Origin: Schistocerca nitens
Lineage: Eukaryota; Arthropoda; Insecta; Orthoptera; Acrididae
Assembly (NCBI RefSeq): GCF_023898315.1
Contig: NC_064614.1
Span: 383,097,348 to 383,161,347 of the forward strand
Direction of reading: 5' to 3'
DNA length: 64,000 bases
The notes beneath the pieces are model-generated. The model was given only the letters and a program-made list of their open reading frames with translations, was not told the DNA's origin and made no database searches. The translations under genes were made by a program, and so were the position numbers. This document shows positions 55,008 through 64,000 of the stretch, in pieces; within the stretch, counting starts at the first letter, position 1; each line of letters starts with the position of its first letter.

Positions 55008-56345
55008 TACGAGGGCCGTTCAGAAAGTAACCTCCGGTTGATTTAAAAAATACACCAAGTTAAATAAAAATATTTTAATATATACATCTTACAACTACAT
55101 CTTTGCACTGTTTTTCTACATAGTCTCCATAGCGATTGAGGCACTTATCGTATCTCTTCACAAGCTTTGAAATTCCTTCTGCATAAAAATCACCCGCTTG
55201 TGCCTGGAGCCAGCCTGTGACCGCATCTTTGAGCTCTTCGTCGTCATCAAACCGCTGTGACCCGAGCCATTTCTTCAAATGCATGAAGAGGTGATAATCA
55301 CTTGGCGCCAGGTCTGGGCTGTAAGGTGGATGGTTGATAACGTCCCACTTGAAGGACTCAAGAAGGGCCGTTGTTCTGTGAGCAGAGTGAGGACGGGCGT
55401 TATCGTGCAAAAAAACGATACCGGAAGTCAGCATACCACGGCGTTTGTTCTGTATAGCCCGTCGTAACTTTTTTATTGTTTCACAGTACACGTCTTGATT
55501 AATGGTCGTACCACGTTCCATGAATTCAACCAACAACACCCCTTTGGCATCCCAAAACACCGTTGCCATCAGTTTTCTGGCAGAAAAATCTTGCGAGGCT
55601 TTTCTTGGTTTGGTAGGCGAATTTGAATGTGCCCACATCTTTGATTGTTCTTTTGTCTCAGGGTTCACGTACTTAATCCAGGTTTCGTCACCGGTCACGA
55701 TTCTGTTTAACAATGGTTCTCCTTCGTCCTCATAACGTGACAGAAAGTCTAATGCAGAGTCCATTCTTTGAGTTTTGTGGTGGTCGGTAAGAATTTTGGG
55801 CACCCATCGTGCACAGAACTTACGGTAACCCAATCTTGCTGTCACTATCTCGTACAAGAGAGTCTTAGAAATCTGTGGAAAACCAGTAGACAACTCCGAC
55901 ATTGAGAAGCGTCGATTTTCACGAACTTTTGCATCAACTGTCTGAACGAGTTCGTCAGTCACTAATGATGGTCTACCACTCCTCTCTTCATCATGAACGT
56001 TTTCTCGTCCACTTTTAAATAAACGTACCCATTCACTGACAACTCCTTCACTCATAACTCTTGGTCCGTACACGGCACAAAGCTCACGATGAATAGCTGC
56101 TGCAGAATATCCTTTGGCTGTAAAAAACCTTATGACAGCACGCACTTCACATTTGGCGGGGTTTTCTATTGCAGCACACATTTCAAACTGCCACAAAAAC
56201 TAAACTAGCGCAGGTACGACGTTCACTCGACCACGGCTTGATGCCGACTGACCTGTTGAGTGCGTGAACGCACAGATGGCGTCGCTACTCCCCCCACAAC
56301 CCGCACTGTGACCAATCGGAGGTTACTTTCTGAACCGCCCTCGTA
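55008..56345 (-). mobile_element. mariner transposon with intact transposase
   Basis: Target duplications TA (55008-55009 and 56344-56345) flank inverted repeats CGAGGGCCGTTCAGAAAGTA and (reverse complement of the right end) CGAGGGCGGTTCAGAAAGTA. They match over about 27 bp with one difference before diverging. Total length 1338 bp, standard for mariner. One uninterrupted ORF fills most of it. Confidence 0.95.
55075..56196 (-). CDS. mariner transposase, apparently intact (373 aa; 368 aa from second ATG)
   Basis: Residues about 15-75 form the HTH_48 DNA-binding unit (RAVIRFFTAKGYSAAAIHRE, WVRLFKSGRENVHDEERSGR); a second HTH follows to about 125. The catalytic triad is DD34D: Asp170 in IVTGDETWI, Asp265 in FLHDNARPHSA and Asp300 in YSPDLAPSDYHLF, the mariner signature. 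The clamp-loop region carries WVPKILTDHH, where most mariners have WVPHxL. The second ATG at 56181 (MCAAIENPAKC) is the likelier start. No stop or frameshift is present. The protein would excise the element and reinsert it at TA. The length is slightly above the usual 345-350 residues because of the C-terminal extension. Confidence 0.93.
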   Translation of the reverse strand: MWQFEMCAAIENPAKCEVRAVIRFFTAKGYSAAAIHRELCAVYGPRVMSEGVVSEWVRLFKSGRENVHDEERSGRPSLVTDELVQTVDAKVRENRRFSMSELSTGFPQISKTLLYEIVTARLGYRKFCARWVPKILTDHHKTQRMDSALDFLSRYEDEGEPLLNRIVTGDETWIKYVNPETKEQSKMWAHSNSPTKPRKASQDFSARKLMATVFWDAKGVLLVEFMERGTTINQDVYCETIKKLRRAIQNKRRGMLTSGIVFLHDNARPHSAHRTTALLESFKWDVINHPPYSPDLAPSDYHLFMHLKKWLGSQRFDDDEELKDAVTGWLQAQAGDFYAEGISKLVKRYDKCLNRYGDYVEKQCKDVVVRCIY

Positions 56346-56459
56346 TTATGTTGATGCATTTAGTTCGGAGCGGTTTTGTTTTGCTTGTTAGTATTCCGGT
56401 TGTCATGGGTTGATTTATCGATTGTCGCTATTTGATTGTTGCTGTTTGAGATAGTTCAA

Positions 56460-56840
56460 ACGCATTAATCCACAATGACGCACCTCAGTGAACTCAAGAA
56501 CTGCCAAATATGATCAAATGTGACCATTGCACCATCGAGCGACAATTGCATGCTGTGGGTGTCCATAAGTGCATCTCTACTTCCTCGTCATCAAATGGCT
56601 CCTGAACAACGACCATTCATGTCCTTTGTCGTTACTGCTGACGAGAAATGGTGCCTAAGGAGAAGAAAGGAATAGCTGAACCCAAACAAAACAGCAGCTT
56701 CCCATACAAAGAACTGCGCGTGTCAACAAAAGATAATGTTACACATCTGGTGAAACAATGATGGTGTGGTGTATTACGAACTGCTTCCCAGTAATGTTTC
56801 GTTGAAATTAATGTGAAAAGAACTTCTTGCGTGAGTCCTT
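56460..56840 (+). pseudogene. Mariner transposase remnant (second mariner lineage)
   Basis: With frame breaks, the plus strand gives a block like TIERQLHAVGVHKCIS (usually STVGKRLHxxG), LPHQMAPEQRP (usually WVPHELTxxQ), VTADEKWCLRR (usually VTGDEKWILYxN, first catalytic Asp kept), then ENVTHL/VMLHIW and GVVYYELLPSNVS (usually GVIYYELLPPNQT). These are central mariner motifs of the mellifera/irritans type, different from the adjacent intact copy. The C-terminal third is absent. Old and inactive. Confidence 0.6.
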
Positions 56841-58979
56841 ATATGCTCTGCTCCATGTCTCCAAGTGGAAAGTCCGTCGTCAACCACGTCTTTTTTTTCG
56901 ATTTTTATGGGTTGCCTGTCGAAAGTGACTATTAGTTTTCGCTTACACACTTCAGCAGAGATTTGACAAATTCGTTTATTAACTTTGTTGAGTTTGTGAC
57001 AGTACGTCACATAAATGGACATTTGGAGAAAAGGAAAAAAAAGGTTTTTAATGTGACACATGTGAATTATAAATTATTTCAAGAACGTGTACGTGTGCGC
57101 CATGTATAAGAAAGATTAAAAAAGTTAAATAATACCACCAAAAATCACAAACAGCGATGTGATATAAAAAAAGAACATTCTTTTTATCTGTGGAATGCAA
57201 ATGAATATGACTATTGCTTTATTGAAAGCTCTCCTGTTTTTGTTTCGTCTAGAGGTAGGCCGCCATTGTAGCGCTGGATAATATTTAATGTAAGTTTGGT
57301 TGTAATTTAGAAAAATATAATTGTTATTAGAAAATGTGTATTATTGACTTAGTTGTCACATCTCGTGATAGCAACCATTAATTATATTTAACAAAGTTTT
57401 TACAGAACTTCGTAGTGCAGGGAGCTCATCTCCCCTAGCAGGATTTAGTCGGCTACTACGCTGACTGTATTATTTAATTAAAATTTCATGTCATAATATT
57501 AAATGTAAATGCGAGAGACTTCTCAATTTTGATCTTTCATTAATTTCAAAGTTAAAAAGACTAGTGATAAATTTCATTTACCAACATTGACAGCACTGAA
57601 TGAGTTCAATGTTTTTCATGTTGGCCGCTTAACGGCCGATGAGATTCTCTCCAGTTTTGCCTTGCAAATAATGAACAAGAAATATTGAAAATAACTCCAT
57701 TCAATAATCTCCGCAATATCTCAGTTAATCTTTGTGACATTTGGTACATAAATAAACAGTAGCCCTGAGAACGATATTAATAGTTACAGTTTGCGTAAGA
57801 ATACGTATATTTTCTTTACTAAATAGCAGTGCTCACGCAAACTATTTATTTGGAGGCGGTAGGTCGCGCGTTGTGTTTAAAAAATATTATATCGTACGTA
57901 CTTCGGGGCAGCCGATGTCCGTACGAGTGTTATCACGGTATAAGTTACTTATAAGTCTCAACTATCCCACAATATTTAAAGACACCCCAACCAAAATCAT
58001 AAAATATAATTATAAAAATAAAAATATATAATTATCCCGTGATAAGGGTCCCACACATCCATATACAGTTATATCGTGATAGTTAAAGCCACGGATGATG
58101 CTTCGTCCAGTTATTAAAACCTGAAGGCACTGAAGAGCTCTATGAAACTTAATCTAAAAACCAAAATATGTTTTCAACTTATACAAAAAGCTCGTAAAAA
58201 TCAACGCAAAATATAAATACAAACAATGCCAATAACATGGATGTTCTGTATTACTACGCGTTTTGTATTTATGTTTCAGGTATGTAGTATAGTCCAAAAG
58301 TTCACAGTCACATTTGTCAAAGATAAGACTGCTTATTAAAATCACTATAATGCTTTTTGTAAACCATAGAGATTTAAACTACCTGCTTTGAAGTGTAAAA
58401 CTATAACACTATACAATTCCATTTACAGTTTAATTTTTAACTTTTGTATTTATATAGTATTTTCACAAAAACAGTTATTCAAATGTTTTCAAAAAAAGCT
58501 ATAAACGGATTTGATTTAGTAGTACACTTACGATTTTCACTGTCAGCTGCCTCAACATATTCATTATTAACATTAGAAGGGTGGAAGGGGTAAAAAATAA
58601 CCTGTCATATTTTTTTCTTCAGTTTCATGTCCAATTTCTTTTACTTCGTTCATGGAATCATATGACTTTTCCTAACTTTTCACTTCTTTGGTATTATGTA
58701 TTAGGATTTACAAAATAATTATGTTTTTAGGAATTTCATTCAATATACAAAGAACAGCGGAAGATGTCACTTTGACAGCACAATAATTTCTGTTCTGAAT
58801 ATATTTAGATAATCCATCAGTGAACGGGTAACAATCAGGAATCATGCAGAGCTGTTGCTGCTCATTCTTGCAGCTTGATTCTTGGCACGGGCTCATTCAA
58901 CTCGGTCACAGTTTACGTCGTCATTTAGGTAATATTCTTTGTCCATGAAAGACACTCTCTGACATGTCCCGTCAGCGTG
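56841..58979. other. AT-rich region without recognisable features
   Basis: About 2.1 kb, strongly AT-rich, with only short ORFs. Nothing on either strand could be assigned. Confidence 0.45.
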
Positions 58980-60560
58980 GATTTTCTAATGAAAAAATGT
59001 CACTCTCTTACAGAATTCCGACACTGAATTCGACATTGACTTCACTGATGAAGCTGAAGATTTTGTACCAGAGATAAGCAAATATGAAGACATTGTGAAT
59101 GAGGAGGGATTAGTAGAAGAGTATTCAGATGCTGATATACTTCAATCGTCACATCATCCATCACAGCAGGCTTAGTTGAATGCCTGTACAAAGTTTTGGT
59201 CGCTGGGATGTTAACCGACTGAGAGATTGCCAATTTTTCGTCTTCTAGAAGAAGATCGTCTATGAACATTCCAAAGAGAGAGGTCCCACTGCTTTAAGCT
59301 TCCCAGCTAGTAGATGACCCTGTCGTCAGTACTTTCCGTCTTATTTTTTACGAAACGATATTACGTCCCATGAAGAAACATGCGGAATCAAATGCTCGAA
59401 AAGTACTAAAAAAATAATGATTTTAGCGTGGTGTTTGAGGATCTGAAAATTTTATAGCCATCATATATGCTCGGTGTGTCACTTGTACAAAAGGTCTATC
59501 TGCGAATGCTCTTTGGTCGCATTCTTTGGAGCTTACTTTCGTCAAGGGCGTTTGTCAATGGAGAGATTTCAGAGGCTTCCCATATTTCTCGGTTTCGATG
59601 AAAAAACAGTCCGAGCTGAATGCCTGCCAGGTAACAAATTCGATGTTGTATCTAAAATTTGGGGAAAGTTCATGGAAAATAGTATTTGTTCTACCGCTGG
59701 CACAAAGTATAAATATTGACGAGCAGCTATTATCAAGCAAAACAAGATGCAGGTCCACCAAATTCATGCCCAACAAACCAACAAATATTATCTCAAATTC
59801 TCGATTGCTGCCGATGTAGCGAAGAGTATTTATGTAGTACTTTTCCAAACTTCTGAAAAGAGGTCACACATACCACTTGTGAAGTACATCGTTCTGTTTC
59901 TCATGGAGTCATTTCTGAATCAAGGAAGAAACGAGATGACAGAAAATTTCTTCGCATCTCTTCAACTTGCTAAGACGCTCAAACAATGGAAAACTTCATT
60001 AATAGCTACAATGAATAAAATACATCGTGGAATCTTTGATGAGGGAAAGAAGCCAAATGCTGAAATACGCTCCACTACCATCCTGCGCCAGAGCAGCAAC
60101 ACAGACTGCACCATGTCAGTATACCAAGGAAAGAAGAGTGAAAATGTCATTCTTCTAAGTACACTGCATGTTGAAGTAGTAATAAGCAAAGATTGAAAGA
60201 AGAATACTAACTCCATAACATTGTACAGTGCAGCGAAGTGTGGAGTTAATGTGGTGGAGGGCTGACACATGTCTTCTACGACAACTTGGATAAGGCGGCA
60301 ACAATCGTATGTGTCGTCTGCAAAATAATCATAAACGAGAAAATGAAAGGAAGAAGTTCATACTTCAGCTGGCGAACGAACTCAAGGGAACGAAAGAGCA
60401 GGAAGAAGAACAGATAAAAGAAGAGGGTATAGGACCAAACTCATCAATAATGCGGAACAATTGCCAAATCAGACTCCGCAAAGGCATCGCGATGCAATTT
60501 CCGCGTCGCATCGTGCGGGTGCGAGGGTTACAGTAAACAGCTATCCACGTCCGATTCAAG
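58980..60560 (+). pseudogene. piggyBac transposase remnant (second lineage)
   Basis: The plus strand contains an acidic N-terminus (NSDTEFDIDFTDEAEDFVPE), then in frames 59526-59819 and 59747-60196 the piggyBac blocks KFGESSWKIVF (usually VWDKFIENS), INIDEQLLSSKTRCRSTKFM, MPNKPTN (usually MPxKPxKFGIK), IAADVAKSIYVV (first Asp kept), MTENFFASLQLAKTL (usually TTDNFFTSxxLA, so second Asp replaced by Glu) and SLIATMNKIHRGI. Downstream, KCGVNVVEG replaces KxGVDxxDxM, losing the third Asp. A charged tail follows to 60536. Frameshifts near 59450, 59740 and 60200. No TTAA-flanked termini were found. Not functional. Confidence 0.7.
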
Positions 60561-61620
60561 TGTTTCTACAGCGATACTTTCTACAATGGAAGAAAAACCT
60601 GAGACATAGCTCTGTTCCGCCTATGGTAGACATCTCTTTCTTTCTTATAATGTTGACTCAATGGGATAACATTTTATTTACTAATACGTCAGTACGAGTA
60701 TTGAATAAAAGACAGATGTTTACTGATATTCTAATGCTATAAGTGCACCATGAAACCGGCGAGTCGGGGCTAAAGATCAACTTGACGAAAAATAATTTCA
60801 ATAGTCCTTTTTATATTGTAAAAGTGGTGGCCGATGTGTCGGCAAATAAGCGTCTAATAGTCAGAAAAACCGCTTGTACTGCTCGTCTTAGGTAAGAGCT
60901 CAGAGTAAGCATCCGATTTCCGCGAAATTAAAAAAAAAACCTGTAGCGTTTCTCTGCGCCTGGCTCCTCATTCCTTTTTTTAGTTTAGTTGCCACGCCCA
61001 TACATGTTTTGCACTGAGAGTGGCTATCCCAGTCAGAAGGTCGTTATATCCCACATTTACTAGCAGCCACCTCATCGCTTCAGCAAACTGCTCTGCAGTG
61101 TTTTCAAATGTGTGACAGCGGCTACTCCAGTATGTTAGGTTAGCAACGCACAAAAGAAGGAGAGAACTCGCACTAAGACGTAAGTACGTCATTGTAGCTG
61201 CAGTTAGCACGGCTGCTCGGCAGAGGTTCTCTTCGTGTAAACATATTGCCTCAAATCGAGAGTGGATTAAATACGCACACAGAAATTTTTGAGTGGGTCC
61301 AACTACCCACTGTACCCACACCAACCGTCGGGCCTGTGTAGCTACAATTTGACAATACATTCATACAACATATTAAATTGGTGTGGAGGCTGTTGTGTAA
61401 TCATCGAAGAGGCTGAAATGTGCCAGTTACAAGGTCTATAGCACAGAAAAACCAAATTTCGTACCTTTTATTCCGCAAGAAATTACATTAAATTTCATGA
61501 AACTATAATATACAACTATCTTACACACTCTGAACTGGAGAAAGCGGTTTAACTGTGAGACATTTTAGTGTCTCAGCACATGAAGCGTTATTACTCATAG
61601 TATCCACGAGGTGGAGTAAC
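60561..61620. other. No recognisable feature
   Basis: About 1 kb between the piggyBac remnant and the RTE tail; the 126-codon minus-strand ORF at 60980-61360 shows no known motif. Confidence 0.4.
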
Positions 61621-61648
61621 GTAGAAGTTGTTGTTGTTGTTGTGGTCT

Positions 61649-64000
61649 TCAGTCCTGAGACTGGTTTGACGCAGCTCTCCATGCTACTCTATCCTGTGCA
61701 AGCTTCTTCATCTCCCAGTACCTACTGCAACCTACATCCTTCTGAATCTGCTTAGTGTATTGATCTCTTGGTCTCCCTCTACGATTTTTACCCTCCACGC
61801 TGCCCTCCAATGCTAAATTTGTGATCCCTTGATGCCTCAAAACATGTCCTACCAACCGATCCCTTCTTCTAGTCAAGTTGTGCCACAAATTTCTCTTCTC
61901 CCCAATCCTATTCAATACCTCCTCATTAGTTACGTGATCTACCCACCTTATATTCAGCATTCTTCTGTAGCACCACATTTCGAAAGCTTCTATTCTCTTC
62001 TTGTCCAAACTGGTTATCGTCCATGTTTCACTTCAAAAAAAATGGTTCAAATGGCTCTGGGCACTATGGGACTCAACTGCTGAGGTCATTAGTCCCCTAG
62101 AACTTAGAACTAGTTAAACCTAACTAACCTAAAGACATCACAAACATCCATGCCCGAGGCAGGATTCGAACCTGCGACCGTAGCGGTCTTGCGGTTCCAG
62201 ACTGCAGCGCCTTTAACCGCACGGCCACTTCGGCCGGCTGTTTCACTTCCATACATGACTACACTCCATACAAATACTTTCAGAAACGACTTCCTGACAC
62301 TTAAATCTATACTCGATGTTAACAAATTTCTCTTCTTCAGAAACGATTTCCTTGCCATTGCCAGTCTACATTTTATATCCTCTCTACTTCGACTATCATC
62401 AGTTATTTTACTCCCTAAATAGCAAAACTCCTTTACTACTTTAAGTGTCTCATTTCCTAATCTAATCCCCTCAGCATCACCCGATTTAATTTGACTACAT
62501 TCCATTATCCTCGTTTTGCTTTTGTTGATGTTCATCTTATATCCTCCTTTCAAGACACTGTCCATTCCGTTCAACTGCTCTTCCAAGTCCTTTGCTGTCT
62601 CTGACAGAATTACAATGTCATCGGCGAACCTCAAAGCTTTTACTTCTTCTCCATGAATTTTTATACCTACTCCGAATTTTTCTTTTGTTTCCTTTACTGC
62701 TTGCTCAATATACAGATTGAATAACATCGGGGAGAGGCTACAACCCTGTCTCACTCCTTTACCAACCACTGCTTCCCTTTCATGCCCCTCGACTCTTATA
62801 ACTGCCATCTGGTTTCTGTACAAATTGTAAATAGCCTTTCGCTCCCTGTATTTTACCCCTGCCACCTTCAGAATTTGAAAGAGAGTATTCCAGTTAACGT
62901 TGTCAAAAGCTTTCTCTAAGTCTACAAATACTAGAAACGTAGGTTTGCCTTTCCTTAATCTTTCTTCTAAGATAAGTCGTAAGGTTAGTATTGCCTCACG
63001 TGTTCCAACATTTCTATGGAATCCAAACTGATCTTCCCCGAGGTCCGCTTCTACCAGTTTTTCCATTCGTCTGTAAAGAATTCGCGTTAGTATTTTGCAG
63101 CTGTGACTTATTAAACTGATAGTTCGGTAATTTTCACATCTGTCAACACCTGCTTTCTTTGGGATTGGAATTATTATATTCTTCTTGAAGTCTGAGGGTA
63201 TTTCGCCTGTCTCATACATCGTGCTCACCAGATGGTAGAGTTTTGTCATGACTGGCTCTCCCAAGGCCATCAGTAGTTCTAATGGAATGTTGTCTACTCC
63301 CGGGGCCTTGTTTCGACTCAGGTGTTTCAGTGCTCTGTCAAACTCTTCACGCAGTATCTTATCTCCCATTTCATCTTCATCTACATCCTCTTCCATTTCC
63401 ATAATATTGTCCTCAAGTACATCGCCCTTGTATAAACCCTCTATATACTCCTTCCACCTTTCTGCCTTCCCTTCTTTGCTTAGAACTGGGTTGCCATCTG
63501 AGCTCTTGATATTCATACAAGTGGTTTTCTTCTCTCCAAAGGTCTCTTTAATTTTCCTGTAGGCAGTATCTATCTTACCCCTAGTGAGACAAGCCTCTAA
63601 ATCCTTACATTTGTCCTCTAGCCATCCCTGCTTAGCCATTTTGCACTTTCTGTCGATCTCATTTTTGAGACGTTTGTATTCCCTTTTGCCTGCTTCATTT
63701 ACTGCATTTTGATATTTTCTCCTTTCATCAATTAAATTCAATATTTCTTCTGTTACCCAAGGATTTCTATTAGCCCTCGTCTTCTTACCTACTTGATCCT
63801 CTGCTGCCTTCACTACTTCATCCCTCAGAGCTACCCATTCTTCTTCTACTGTATTTCTTTCCCCCATTCCTGTCAATTGTTTCCTTATGCTCTCCCTGAA
63901 ACTCTCTACAACCTCTGGTTCTTTCAGTTTATCCAGGTCCCATCTCCTTAAATTCCCAACTTTTTGCAGTTTCTTCAGTTTCAATCTGCAGTTCATAACC
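61649..64000 (-). pseudogene. RTE ORF2 reverse transcriptase, interrupted by a SINE, otherwise open
   Basis: From the right edge to 62239 the frame is open for about 587 genuine residues. A linker (NPWVTEEILNLIDERRKYQN) comes first, then RT with APGVDNIPLELL at about 231-242, motif A FVDLEKAFDNVNW at 357-369, GVRQGCSLSPMLFNLYIEQA at 414-433, the catalytic FADD at 457-460 and FCYLGSKITDD at 524-534. At MYGSETA the frame enters the SINE, which adds about 40 foreign residues and a stop at 62110. Beyond the SINE the genuine C-terminus continues in an open frame (62008-61649: KKRIEAFEMWCYRRMLNIRW ... GRPRDQYTKQIQ). Apart from the SINE no lesion is visible here, so the element was probably intact when the SINE landed. 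Confidence 0.9.
62035..62238 (-). repeat. tRNA-derived SINE, type A, inside RTE ORF2
   Basis: Same orientation as the RTE. Perfect target-site duplication TGTTTCACTTC at 62024-62034 and 62239-62249. A-rich tail on the sense 3' side reads TTTGAAC CATTTTTTTT (plus strand AAAAAAAATGGTTCAAATGG). The head is GCCGGCCGAAGTGGCCGTGC. Confidence 0.95.

Larger units (their letters stand above)
61626..64000 (-). mobile_element. RTE-clade LINE, 3' part (continues beyond the window)
   Basis: Read right to left: ORF2 from the window edge, a SINE at 62035-62238, the end of ORF2 at 61649 and a short 3' tail of AAC repeats (plus strand GTTGTTGTTGTTGTTGTGG at about 61627-61645). The very short 3' UTR and simple-repeat tail are typical of RTE elements. 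The 5' end with endonuclease lies right of 64000. Confidence 0.9.

Noticed and set aside
60980-61360. 126-codon minus-strand ORF with Leu-rich stretches as a membrane protein
   Set aside because: Composition alone is insufficient; no family motif and the region is otherwise repeat debris.

Overview
The window looks like intergenic or intronic DNA from a large, transposon-rich insect genome. The best guess is an orthopteran, probably an acridid grasshopper of the Schistocerca type. That assignment rests on my memory of the tRNA-derived SINEs ending in GAGCCATTTGAACC (sense strand) and of the Tc1, mariner and RTE families seen here; no host marker gene confirms it. I found no convincing host gene, no functional tRNA or rRNA gene and no CRISPR array. 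Almost every recognisable sequence is a transposable element or its remains.

Layout. 1-428: 3' half of a Tc1-like element. 600-1257: hAT remnant. 1360-2362: short Tc1-like element with a broken transposase. 2484-4761: piggyBac element with intact TTAA duplications but a broken transposase. 4888-14578: one old Tc1/mariner-superfamily element interrupted by a SINE, by a mariner with two mirrored 3' ends (itself split by a nearly full-length 6 kb I-type LINE) and by a Tc1 element with an intact transposase. 15031-15486: deleted mariner. 16873-20127: three SINEs and an RTE remnant. 21300-27623: LINE debris, a Gypsy element interrupted by a 5S rRNA-derived SINE, and another SINE. 28230-34250: gag-like, pogo-like and Tc1 debris plus two tandem repeats. 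35310-40700: a second Gypsy that kept gag, RNase H and integrase but lacks reverse transcriptase. 43206-43453: a third type of tRNA SINE. 45690-48175: a diverged repeat pair split by a CR1/Jockey-like LINE. 48715-53020: hAT remnant, truncated Tc1 and an RTE endonuclease fragment. 55008-56345: mariner with an intact transposase. 56460-60560: mariner and piggyBac remnants. 61626-64000: an RTE element with a SINE inside its ORF2.

How the parts relate. Two DNA transposons (13122-14543 and 55010-56343) still encode uninterrupted transposases with complete catalytic triads. The I-type LINE at 6700-12758 and the tRNA SINEs share a 3' hairpin with the same 17-nt loop length and a compensated base pair in the stem. 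This suggests that relatives of this LINE mobilise these SINEs. Target-site duplications let many insertions be ordered: the 4888 element is oldest, the mirrored mariner entered it, and the LINE entered the mariner. I did not find a new host system. The most unusual items are the SINE/LINE hairpin, the mirrored mariner, the nested stack, the 32-residue D-to-E spacing of the intact Tc1 transposase, and the Gypsy without reverse transcriptase.
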